This document shows positions 1 through 8,500 of a stretch of 41,156 nucleotides of DNA, piece after piece. A model generated the notes under the pieces. The model saw nothing but the letters and a program-made list of their open reading frames with translations. It was not told the DNA's origin and did no database searches. The DNA comes from a virus: positions 1 through 41,156 of the IMG/VR virus record IMGVR_UViG_3300003690_000092; one strand, given 5' to 3'. The position numbers and the translations under genes were made by a program. Within the stretch, counting starts at the first letter, position 1; each line of letters begins with the position of its first letter.

Positions 1-853
1 ACAGAATCTTAAAATTGCATTGACGACCTTGTGTGCCAAAACGCGACTTTTCAAGCCTCACCTTTACTTCTGATCCGATTCTGAATCCTTTGTCATCTAA
101 AACAAAACTTGCCTTCGCCTTTCTCCCTGTGAGCCAAATACGAAGAGAGTAAGCATAAATCATTGCTTTCCCTCCAGGGGTAACATAGGGAGTTGTCATA
201 GCCTCGGATGGCGAACGAGTAATATTCGTCTTCAACTGGTTAAGAACCAGAAAGGTAGATTGTGCATTAGCAATTGGGACAGTCAACTTTGACATTCCCT
301 TGGCAAGAATTCTCGCCTTCATTGCCATTGAGGATTGAGGGTTAAAGTCGCCTTCAATATCCGACACAGCAGGGGTTAGCGCAAGAGAGTCCCAAATGAA
401 AAGCATCCGATTATTATTATTTGCTAAAAGATCTTCGATAGTCTCCAAGACAAATTCAACAGATGCCGCTTGCACGTAAAGTAAATTATTTAAATCACAC
501 CCTGCTCTTTCAAGAAATGCTGGATCAATGGCAGATTCAGAATCAAAATAGATTACGTCAATGTCCATTTTCTGAGCATTGGCTGCAACCTGCGCCGCCA
601 TATAACTCTTTCCGGTCGATTCAAGTCCAGCAATTTCTGTAATCTTTCCAATGGGAATACCTGATCGTTTCCCTCGACATACAATAGAGTCAAGCCAGCG
701 AGAACCGGTCGGAATCCAGTCTTTAACTTGCGTTGGGTTCTCTTCTGTTAAGTTATGAGCTACATTGATGCCCGCCTTTTTGTTGATTAAAGCACGCATA
801 TCTGCTAAACTTAGTTTACCTGCTTTGGTGCTTTTAGATCTCGCCATTCTCAT
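1..853 (-). CDS. uvsX: UvsX/RecA-like recombinase (3' end outside window)
   Basis: RecA-family strand-exchange ATPase, the T4 UvsX type. It would coat ssDNA and drive homologous pairing in recombination-dependent replication. The visible 284 residues carry a Walker A motif GLESTGKS (76-83), a RecA-like segment FDSESAIDP with the likely catalytic Glu at 106, and Walker B LFIWDS (151-156). The C-terminus runs off the left edge. The start at 853 (MRMARSK) is preceded by GGAG six bases upstream; an in-frame ATG at 847 is an alternative. It lies downstream of the gp32-like gene, its usual functional partner. A hairpin in the 65-nt gap may attenuate its transcription. Identification is firm; the assignment to UvsX rather than cellular RecA rests on the phage context and divergence. 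Confidence 0.93.
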   Translation of the reverse strand, partial: MRMARSKSTKAGKLSLADMRALINKKAGINVAHNLTEENPTQVKDWIPTGSRWLDSIVCRGKRSGIPIGKITEIAGLESTGKSYMAAQVAANAQKMDIDVIYFDSESAIDPAFLERAGCDLNNLLYVQAASVEFVLETIEDLLANNNNRMLFIWDSLALTPAVSDIEGDFNPQSSMAMKARILAKGMSKLTVPIANAQSTFLVLNQLKTNITRSPSEAMTTPYVTPGGKAMIYAYSLRIWLTGRKAKASFVLDDKGFRIGSEVKVRLEKSRFGTQGRQCNFKIL

Positions 854-869
854 TTAATCTCCATTGAGT

Positions 870-903
870 AAAAAGGGTGAGGCACCTGATAACCCTGTGC
901 CTC
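870..903 (-). terminator. Candidate terminator or attenuator between gp32-like gene and uvsX
   Basis: A perfect 7-bp stem (879-885 with 897-903, sequence GAGGCAC/GTGCCTC, 11-nt loop) is followed on the minus strand by ACCC and then TTTTT. The T tract is offset from the stem by four bases, so termination may be partial. It would let the gp32-like protein be made in excess over UvsX. Confidence 0.45.
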
Positions 904-918
904 CCTGTGGACGTGGGA

Positions 919-1677
919 TTACGCTCCCATGAGTTCGTTGAAAGCAGCATCAACAGAAGAAACTGTGTCGGTTGAAGGAGGGGTGGTTGTAGAATCAGCC
1001 TCCTCGCTGGTGCTTTCATCACCAATAAGATAGGCATCTAGGAGTGCCCCTACATCTTCTGGTGTCTTACGCTCAAAGAGCGTGTCGAAGTCGGGAATGC
1101 TTTCAAGCAATTCCGCGCAACGTTCGTCTCCACCAACTGCATCATCACATAACACAGAAGAGCGGCGACGGGGGGTAAGCTTCGTTTGAGGGAAGCTAGC
1201 CCCTTGCGGCTTACCATAATGAAGAACGAGATCTGTTCCCGTATCAGTATCGGTAATATCGCCATATTCAGGATTAAGAACAAGATTGAGCAACTGCTCA
1301 TATACCATCTTGCCATATCCCCAAATACGGACACCCTTTTCCTCTTCACCTCTTACAAGAACAGGTGAGAAGAACCGTTGACGAGCCATTAATGACTTCG
1401 CCATCTTGATGCTTTCCTCGGTGCCCTCGTTAAAAAGCTTCCGAACAAAATCATCCAACGGATCTCCTTCACCGAAGTTCTTCTTCGGGCTCAGGAAACC
1501 AGGACTGTTGCCCACATTATAGTGGAACCAGAAATCCTTGAAAGGATCTCCATCAGCAGTGGGGACAATACGAATACACTGTTCGCCGTCTTGTGGACGC
1601 CAAAACGTATCACGATTGCCTCCTCTATTATCTAATGCAGCCTTGCGCTGCTTCATTTTATCAACATTAATTGCCAT
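919..1677 (-). CDS. gp32: gp32-like single-stranded DNA-binding protein
   Basis: A 252-aa ssDNA-binding protein of the T4 gp32 type that would protect replication and recombination intermediates. The N-terminus is basic (MAINVDKMKQRK), followed by an OB-fold-like core (FWRPQDGEQCIRIVP at about 26-40). The last 50 residues are rich in Asp, Glu, Ser and Thr, the acidic tail through which such proteins bind partner proteins. The T4 gp32 zinc ligands are absent; only three scattered cysteines are present. The gene has a good ribosome binding site (AAGGAG), its own sigma70-like promoter and a structured 5' leader, and uvsX lies immediately downstream. Assignment is by overall pattern and context, as marine relatives diverge strongly from T4. 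Confidence 0.82.
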   Translation of the reverse strand: MAINVDKMKQRKAALDNRGGNRDTFWRPQDGEQCIRIVPTADGDPFKDFWFHYNVGNSPGFLSPKKNFGEGDPLDDFVRKLFNEGTEESIKMAKSLMARQRFFSPVLVRGEEEKGVRIWGYGKMVYEQLLNLVLNPEYGDITDTDTGTDLVLHYGKPQGASFPQTKLTPRRRSSVLCDDAVGGDERCAELLESIPDFDTLFERKTPEDVGALLDAYLIGDESTSEEADSTTTPPSTDTVSSVDAAFNELMGA

Positions 1678-1715
1678 TTTTTATTTCTCCTTATTTGTGG
1701 CTTTTGCCTTGAGTT

Positions 1716-1737
1716 AAGACGACAAATGTTTCGTCTT
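1716..1737 (-). promoter_or_regulatory. Hairpin in the 5' leader of the gp32-like gene
   Basis: A 7-bp stem AAGACGA/TCGTCTT with an 8-nt loop lies between the promoter and the ribosome binding site. A second small GGC-AAAA-GCC hairpin (about 1703-1712) sits between it and the AAGGAG. T4 gene 32 is controlled through a structured leader bound by its own product, so an autoregulatory operator is possible here; that role is inferred. Confidence 0.4.
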
Positions 1738-1747
1738 ACTAAGATAT

Positions 1748-1776
1748 AATATAACATAATCTCATAGTACTGTCAA
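1748..1776 (-). promoter_or_regulatory. Sigma70-like promoter for the gp32-like/uvsX unit
   Basis: On the minus strand a perfect -35 TTGACA (1771-1776) is separated by exactly 17 bases from TATATT (1748-1753). This is the best vegetative-type promoter I found in the window. It predicts a transcript starting near 1741 with a leader of about 60 nt. It suggests host-polymerase-driven early or middle expression, distinct from the late structural genes. Confidence 0.75.
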
Positions 1777-1790
1777 GAGATTAATTAAAA

Positions 1791-2054
1791 TTAATTAAAA
1801 AAACTGTGATCGACCGGAATAGTAAGAATAAATCCGCCTGCTTGTTCGCACTGGCACGTACCCTCATATTCAAATCCCGAGAAGTCCGCACCCAAGACGG
1901 AGCATGCGACTTCACAGTGACCGACTATTCTTCCAAATTCAAAACCTTCCTTATATGTAGCGACAGCTAGCAAGCTTCCACCGGCTGTGAGGATAAGCAT
2001 GACGAGTACCCTTTTCCAATATTTTTGTATCAGATTTCGTAGCTTACTCAACAT
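1791..2054 (-). CDS. Small cysteine-containing membrane protein, unknown
   Basis: An 87-aa protein with a basic N-terminus (MLSKLRNLIQKYWKR), one hydrophobic segment (about 16-33) and a polar C-terminal part with four cysteines (CEVAC and CQC). The pattern suggests a type II or signal-anchored membrane protein whose cysteine-bearing domain faces the periplasm and could form disulphides. It follows the FtsZ/tubulin-like gene by 22 nt and ends just upstream of the gp32-like promoter. I do not recognise a family. Proteins of this build in phages include superinfection-exclusion and envelope-modifying proteins, but nothing here specifies that. Confidence 0.6.
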   Translation of the reverse strand: MLSKLRNLIQKYWKRVLVMLILTAGGSLLAVATYKEGFEFGRIVGHCEVACSVLGADFSGFEYEGTCQCEQAGGFILTIPVDHSFFN

Positions 2055-2076
2055 AATACTTTATAACCTTTACTTT

Positions 2077-2910
2077 TTAATTGCTTGTGTGCGAAGTGTT
2101 TGCCACAACATATCCATAGTTCTTTTCGTAAGAAGTGGAATAAATTTGAAAACTTGTTTTAATATCTTTTTGATTTTGTTGAATATTATCAGTTAAACGT
2201 CGAAAGAGTGCTCCATCTTGTTCCAACTCTTTCTCGTTAATAGCATAATAATAACTCTTTTCAGATACATTGTCAAGAGAAAAAAACAATTTTTCTTCAC
2301 CGTTCTGGGGATCTGTTAATCCAAAAGTGCTTATGCGCCGACCTACCTTACTCTCAAAAGGAGTTTTGTATATAGGCTTATTGTGTTTATAGATATTAAC
2401 CATATGGACAGTAGATACGAGTAGGTCATTGATGTGATCAAAAAATGTCATAATTGGAACATCGCCTAAAATCTTTTCTATCTCTGTGTTATCAACAATG
2501 TAAAGCCGCTTAAAAAGACCAGATCTGGTATATTCCTGTAAGACGTGTCTAACTAATTGTTCTTGTAATAAGTTAGTTTCTGCCAAAAATTGTAATTCTG
2601 GCTTTATGTATAAAATATTAATATTTTTTGAAGACAAGTGTTTAAGTATCTGTAGTGCTGCGCCTGAAACGAATCCCGCGCCACAAACAATAAAAAGAAT
2701 ATCGTTAGTGGTATTGTTAAAAAATGCTTTAAGAGGAGGGGCATGTTTCTCGTATTCTTCGGGGTGATTATATCGTTTTAATAGATAACTGCCTTCGTCT
2801 TTGTGATCAATATCTTCGCTATCAATCTTAAAGATTTTGTACTGGGGATGCTGGGCGAATTTGTCTGCTATTGCACAACCTGCCCTTCCAAGACCGATTA
2901 TTGTATCCAT
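2077..2910 (-). CDS. Divergent FtsZ/tubulin-superfamily protein (candidate)
   Basis: A 277-aa protein whose layout follows the FtsZ GTPase domain. The N-terminal strand and loop IIGLGRAGC (4-12) resembles the FtsZ VIGVGGAGCNA loop. A strand plus glycine loop FIVCGAGFVSGAA (73-85) sits where the tubulin signature GGGTGTGAA lies. It is followed by a strand ILYIKPE like the FtsZ VVTKP segment, then RLYIVDNTEIEKIL (135-148) like LIVIPNDKLL, and a helix FFDHINDLLVSTVHMV resembling the FtsZ helix after that element. The signature loop is degenerate, so GTP binding is uncertain. The start has a strong AGGAGG inside the 3' end of the polymerase gene, overlapping it by 13 nt, so the two are translationally coupled. 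A Rossmann NAD-binding protein is the main alternative. Confidence 0.6.
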   Translation of the reverse strand: MDTIIGLGRAGCAIADKFAQHPQYKIFKIDSEDIDHKDEGSYLLKRYNHPEEYEKHAPPLKAFFNNTTNDILFIVCGAGFVSGAALQILKHLSSKNINILYIKPELQFLAETNLLQEQLVRHVLQEYTRSGLFKRLYIVDNTEIEKILGDVPIMTFFDHINDLLVSTVHMVNIYKHNKPIYKTPFESKVGRRISTFGLTDPQNGEEKLFFSLDNVSEKSYYYAINEKELEQDGALFRRLTDNIQQNQKDIKTSFQIYSTSYEKNYGYVVANTSHTSN

Positions 2911-4100
2911 CCTAGCCTCCTCATTGTGCCATACGATTTTCCAGCACTTACATTAACCTTAAAAACGCCAAAAGGAGTTTCAGAGAAAATATCGATCAAC
3001 TCTCCAATAATTGCACGCTCGCTATCGTCACAATCTATAACAATACTATCATGAAGCGTGAAGGAAATAAAGGACTTTTTCTCCTTTAGTTTGTCTGCAA
3101 TCTTAAACGCCCTGGACAGTACCAAGTCGCTTGTGGTGCTCTGTATTAAATAGTTTAATGCATGGTGTTTGTCCGCTTCAATTTTTCTATTATAAGGTGT
3201 CGTTACTTGTTGTCCGTTAAAATATTTTTGCAATATACCATCTCGATCATAATGCCGATTTGATAAATAATCTTTAGCCTTTGGGTTATATAACCAAGCA
3301 AAAATTCGTTTTTTTGCCTCTTCGCGTGTTCCCATGCCGCGATAGATATTATCAATATTCCACTGATGGATGTCGTCTTGTGGTTGTTCTTTCCCGCTTA
3401 GTCCGAGAAGAACACGAAGTTCTGCTGCATTGTAGTCTAATTCAACAAAATAATCATTCACGGGTTTTAATATATTTCTATAATCGGCATTTAAAGTTAA
3501 TATTGGAAAGCTTCGTTTACATGTTGTCATCCTTCCAGTCTTCGTGCCATAAATATTATATGAAATATATGGTTTGATATGCTTACTCTTCTTTAGAAAG
3601 TTTCGGGTCTTCAGTTGATGACTCTCTCTGGCAATTTCTGCATAGTTAATATTTAGCTTTTGCTGCCGAATGTTATATGTAAGTTCTGATAGGTTTCTCA
3701 TGAAAGCATAGTTCTCTGGCATGTCGTATTTTTTGATAACATGCTCAGTGATTTTGTTCTTAACCTCACAATATTCAAGCAGAAATCGTTGGGGGACGAT
3801 ATCGTAAAAGCAGTGCCTATCGAGAGAGATTTTTGCCGTTGAAAATGACTTGTAAAACGCTCTTAGGCGGGCGTTGATAGCCTCCCAACGGTGTCTTAGA
3901 AAATCAGGGCAGACCTCATTCAATGATTTGCCTCCAACGAATAGAGAGGCAATGAGGGCATTATTGTGGACTAAAATAGGGCTATAATTCCAAGTTGCAC
4001 TTACAGCATTGAAGTTAAATTCATCACAATCGTAAATAAGTTTGCCGTCGTGATATATTCCAATACAATGTTTTTTATCGTCTAGTGTTTGAATAAACAA
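2898..4100 (-). CDS. polA: Short family A DNA polymerase lacking exonuclease domain
   Basis: A 400-aa polymerase of the Pol I family. Motif A is LDYNAAELR (221-229, catalytic D222). The O-helix fits the R-xxx-K-xxx-F-xxx-Y spacing exactly (R259, K263, F267, Y271, in TREEAKKRIFAWLY). Motif C is LHDSIVI (catalytic D351), with Ser where Pol I has Glu. A thumb-like region precedes motif A, including SYNIYGTKTGRMT (180-192). The first 150 residues show no 3'-5' exonuclease DxE motif, and the protein is much shorter than E. coli Pol I (928 aa) or T7 polymerase (704 aa). The start is TTG at 4100 with AGGTGA just upstream; no nearby ATG fits. Phe at the O-helix position predicts discrimination against dideoxynucleotides. 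The proofreading function may be supplied elsewhere. Confidence 0.88.
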   Translation of the reverse strand: MFIQTLDDKKHCIGIYHDGKLIYDCDEFNFNAVSATWNYSPILVHNNALIASLFVGGKSLNEVCPDFLRHRWEAINARLRAFYKSFSTAKISLDRHCFYDIVPQRFLLEYCEVKNKITEHVIKKYDMPENYAFMRNLSELTYNIRQQKLNINYAEIARESHQLKTRNFLKKSKHIKPYISYNIYGTKTGRMTTCKRSFPILTLNADYRNILKPVNDYFVELDYNAAELRVLLGLSGKEQPQDDIHQWNIDNIYRGMGTREEAKKRIFAWLYNPKAKDYLSNRHYDRDGILQKYFNGQQVTTPYNRKIEADKHHALNYLIQSTTSDLVLSRAFKIADKLKEKKSFISFTLHDSIVIDCDDSERAIIGELIDIFSETPFGVFKVNVSAGKSYGTMRRLGWIQ

Positions 4101-4117
4101 CGTTCACCTATTAATAG

Positions 4118-5503
4118 CTAATTTTGCAAAGATAAAAGAGCGATTGGGTATCTATGGAAATTTATCTTATCTTTAATATAACTCTTTGCGGCTTCAATGT
4201 CAATGTTTTTATATAAATCTTTTGCATTTTTTATTGTTTTGTTAACGCTTATATCATTCATAGGGCTTGATAATTCATAGTTTAGCATTTCAATATATAA
4301 AGGGATCCAATAGATATCAGTATAGGTGGTTCTCAAATCTTCTTCGGCTATCTGTCGTCTTTCTCGCAATTGTGTTTTTGTAAGGCGGCATTTGGTGGCA
4401 TTTGGATTATTTCCGTTACCCCCTCGATTAAGTGATTGGATGCTTGGAATATTGGGAGTCCCTCTCTGTCCCGGCGTCCTCTTTGTCGAGTTAACCGATG
4501 GCATCCCGTTGTTCTTGTAATCGTTTGTACGATTAAAAACATATTGATATGTGGTACCAGTGCTCTGATTTATTATAATTGTTTTTGTAGGTTGAAGCAC
4601 AACATAGTTGTTATAGATTTGAATGAGATATGTTCTTATAATATCATAGTCAAACTCACAGGCTTTATAAAAATAAGTTTCAAAAACTTCATCAATTGAC
4701 ATTAATCCATAATTTGCCATATATGCCTGCATTTGTGGAGAACCGAGATCTGCAATAATCCTATTTGGATTTTCTTTATTTGCCATAAACCCAAATTTTT
4801 TAAGGGCATACATATAAAATTCAAAATTAGGATTGTCAAAAAAAGTAAAATTATTCATAAAATCAGAATCAGCCTGATCTGCTTGGATATTTGGAACAAT
4901 ATCTATTGCTAGTCCCGATATGTGTGTTGAACATTTCGGTGATAAGATAAAATAAGATCTGCTTAGCCCAACGTGCTTACCTCTTGATTTGTGAAAATGT
5001 TTTGTGGATTTAATAAACTCATCAAAATTCATGGGACGGCTGTTCTCTATTCCTCGGAATTCATTTGGCTGTTCCAAATATAGATCGACCATATTTGTAA
5101 ACAAGCTTTTAATATAATTACCATATAAAGCGTGCATACTTTGCCACCCACTAATTGGCTTAATTTTATTTAGACTGTTCTCACCAGAATCCTTGAGTAT
5201 GTTCATTTTATATGCTTTATTAAAATAATCTTGAAGATCGCTAAAAGCATCTGCTACAAAATTTAAGGCATATACTCGTTTATTGGTTTCACTTTGATGT
5301 GTTCGAAGAGGTTTTAAATATTTTTCAGAAGGATATATGGCATTTCCATGTGTATCAACTCGACCATAATATAACGAAACAGTATGATCGTAAAAATTAG
5401 TATATTGTTGAGAAGGTACAATTTCAGAAAGATAGAGTTTCCTTAGAGCAAAGGTGCTTGCCGTGCCTGTACGCCTTGCCAATAATCGTGTATTTTTAGC
5501 CAT
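4118..5503 (-). CDS. Baseplate-adjacent protein with degenerate M15-peptidase-like motif
   Basis: A 461-aa protein taken from the ATG at 5503 (MAKNTRLLARR), four bases after the upstream stop; a GTG at 5524 would add seven residues. Residues 192-201 read STHISGLAID, which matches the SxHxxGxAxD zinc motif of M15 (VanY-type, endolysin) peptidases, preceded by a GLSRSY segment in the place of the usual SGYRS. The downstream PWH-type segment that supplies the Glu base and third zinc ligand is not visible; NRIIADLGSP stands there. The domain may therefore be an inactive peptidoglycan-binding version. The C-terminal third has a low-complexity linker rich in Asn, Gly, Thr and Pro and a charged helical end. 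It is the last gene of the tail block, next to the hub-like gene, so a virion role is inferred. Confidence 0.6.
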   Translation of the reverse strand: MAKNTRLLARRTGTASTFALRKLYLSEIVPSQQYTNFYDHTVSLYYGRVDTHGNAIYPSEKYLKPLRTHQSETNKRVYALNFVADAFSDLQDYFNKAYKMNILKDSGENSLNKIKPISGWQSMHALYGNYIKSLFTNMVDLYLEQPNEFRGIENSRPMNFDEFIKSTKHFHKSRGKHVGLSRSYFILSPKCSTHISGLAIDIVPNIQADQADSDFMNNFTFFDNPNFEFYMYALKKFGFMANKENPNRIIADLGSPQMQAYMANYGLMSIDEVFETYFYKACEFDYDIIRTYLIQIYNNYVVLQPTKTIIINQSTGTTYQYVFNRTNDYKNNGMPSVNSTKRTPGQRGTPNIPSIQSLNRGGNGNNPNATKCRLTKTQLRERRQIAEEDLRTTYTDIYWIPLYIEMLNYELSSPMNDISVNKTIKNAKDLYKNIDIEAAKSYIKDKINFHRYPIALLSLQN

Positions 5504-5507
5504 ATCT

Positions 5508-8500
5508 TTATAGTATCGCTCCACCTGCTTCGGTGAAGGCCTCTGGGCATTCTAGATCTGCATCAGTTTGGTTCTTCCCCGCCCAATTTTCATCTTGATC
5601 GGGAACGCATGGATCATTTTCGTTTGCGAATGCAAGCCATTTTGCTTGGAAAGTGGTGGTCCACTCTACGGCCGGGAGGTCCATCACATGAGTTATCCGA
5701 GTTATTACATAGTACCCACCTAATCCAAGCAGTCTTGCATATGGGGTGTCATCTCGCAGTCCACTGGGCAGCGTGGGTGCGACGAATTTGTCGCTAGGTA
5801 GTGGGTCTTCCGGTCCACCCCCATAGGCTTTTGTGTTCTTTCCACGAGCAAGTGTATTTGGATTAATGTAAAAAATGCCTCCGGGCTTATACATTGTATT
5901 GCCTATAACTGTTAAGTTACAATTGTATTTTTCTCTAATTATCCCCAGAGGTCCAGCATCAATATTCGCCTCTCTAATATATGGCAAATCTTCTTTTACA
6001 AATTGCACTGATTCTACAACGGCACTGTTTTCACCAACCGGGTTGATGTGTGCTCTATTATATTCCAGATCTTCCAAAACATCGCCCGTCCCTACAAATG
6101 CTCCCGTGTCTTTCATTGATATCGCGGTAATTGGAGTAATTGGTCCAGCCTCTAGCGCTCTCTGCGCGGCAGTCTCGTCGCTGTTGAGAACATCTTGAAT
6201 TTCGTCTCCGGTAGTATATCTTCCAATCAACGGAGACGGCGTACCGGTAGCGACGGCTTTTCGAAATGCGGGATAAACTTGGGCACGTCCCATAATATTG
6301 TCGCCCGAAACGCTATAATTATTTAACATAATTTGTGGCGTTTTTTCTCCGTCAGCTATCCACGCACACCCTCTTCCTATAGCGCGAGGCAATAAATCAG
6401 TTATAAGCTTAATTAAAAATTCCCTAAAATATAGAGTTGTCTGCCCTGGTCTGGATATTGCCACATTCATCCACCACTGCCGAAAAAAGTCCCAACTAAT
6501 CGGGAGATCTGCAATGTTTATGGTTCGAACACCTCGGGGACCAGCCAGCACGCCACCGATGTTCGGCTTTGGCATTGTTATATCTCCAGTTATAAATTCT
6601 CCTAACATTCTTTTAACAAGCTTTTCCCTATCGGTGAACCCATCGGCTGCACCAGTCTCTGCCTCAGTTCGGAATCCAGTATTGACGATGCCAAGCGCTT
6701 GGTCACGTTGGGTGGGATTCTGCGGGGTGAGGGTCTGAGAACTACTTTGGGGCTCTGGACCTTGATCAGCCCCGATACCAGCGAAAAAAGTTGGACGATG
6801 AGTATAATCTATGTGGCTCCAAGTATATCTTCCAGTTTCTGGGGGATTATTCTCGTCGGCTGCTATTCCCGCACGCCTCTCTATACGATCCTGTAGTCCT
6901 TGATTCTGCTCAATGTAAAGATTTTGTGCCACAAGCTCCAGAGCAGCTTCAATAATATCCCCGAAAAATACAAATTTAATTAGCTTTTTAGGGTTTTTAC
7001 CGATTGATGTTGCCAATCCAGTTTCCCCAGTGGTAGGTATGCCTGTCGGCATCACGGAACCACCGATTTGGAGGTCCGGCAAATCTGATATATCCTGCCC
7101 GTAAAGCTCCAGAAGCGCTCTTTCTGCCCTCTCGTCTGTGCGCTCGTAGTATCTCATCCCTGCACCGGAACGAACCCCGTTTGCACCGGCTTCCAGAAGT
7201 CCACTCTGCATCATGGAGGCATAATTGTATATAGGAATCATGGTTTGCTCCGGGCTTGCTTGCGTTGTAAATGGTAATGTACTCATAAGAGCTTCTTGAG
7301 TTATTAATGTCCAATAAACGCGGGACACGTTTCGTTTACCCGCTGCCTGGGCAGAACTTACATCGGCTTGCTGTCCATAAGTTGCACCCAACAATAATTG
7401 ATTTAAAAGTCGTTTCTTTGCACGCACATTAGCATTGGCTATTTGTTGCTGAAGCTCTTGTACTGTTATTTCTAATTCCGCACGGCAGGATGCACGTCGT
7501 TCGTTTTTGGCCTTCTGCTCCGGGGTCAAACCGCCAACGGGTGCACCCGGTACCGTGAACAGCGCGGTGCTCACGATTGGCTGGATTGCGCCGAGTTGTT
7601 GATTTAGTTTAGCAAGCTCGGCTTTCTTGATCTCTGCATATTTTCTAAGCCCATAGTCGTGAAAAAGATCTGCTTGAGTATTTCTTTGCGATTGTTCAAT
7701 GGAGGCAATATAACTAATTTCCAGTTCTACTGTACCAATGCCCTTACCCGATCCTACATATTTAAGTTCGTGTCTCATTAGGTTTAAATCATAACGTTTC
7801 TCTTGGGATAGTACCATTGCCTCAAAGTCGTTTAGATGCCACTCAACTAGATCATCACCTGTCAGACCTCCTTTAGAGACGAGTGGTGTAATTCCCGATT
7901 CCGGTGGTGGGTTCAGTGCACCGGCAAGCGCGATTCTCACCTCGTCCTTTGCCTCTTTGTCCCACTTATATCCAACCTTGAGTTGGATTCTGGATGGCTT
8001 GTATTTGTCAATGCAGCCGCGTCCCGAACTAACTTGTATTAAATCAATCCATCGAAGCCCGATGCCAGTGGTTTCGTCAAAAACAGCCCGCACGTCATCG
8101 GGAATTTCGAGATTTGTCCTTCCCATTGAGGGTCGGATCCCTTGTCGTTGAGCAGGAACCCAAGGGGTAAAGAAATTGGATAAATCTTTTGTGTTGAGCG
8201 TAACCTTAAAAGCGATATTGCTGTCAATTTCAGCAGGATTGCCACCTAATTGCTGCCATTCAATTTTGGTGAATATAATTTTGGACGGGCCATCGTGGTC
8301 TTGATCCTTCGGTTCATCCTGGTAGGGGAACTCCTCTGGGCGCATTCTAACTGGATACCAAGCTGGACCCTCGGGGGTGTCGTGCTCATACATTTTATAA
8401 AATGCAAAGTCAGGTTGTAAGTGGCCTTTCAAGTTAGTAGCCATAGAAAGAGCCCCTTGTTCTTCTTTTATAGAAAACATGTCCGCAAGATCGGTTATGC

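Noticed and set aside
2077-2910. Reading the IIGLGRAGC start as a Rossmann NAD-binding GxGxxG motif
   Set aside because: The later elements (second glycine loop at 76-84, KPE strand, VDNTEIEKIL and following helix) follow FtsZ order better. Kept as the alternative.
4107-4116. CTATTAATAG palindrome before the polymerase gene as a further late motif
   Set aside because: It differs from CTATTTA, overlaps the ribosome binding site region and lies too close to the start codon for a promoter.
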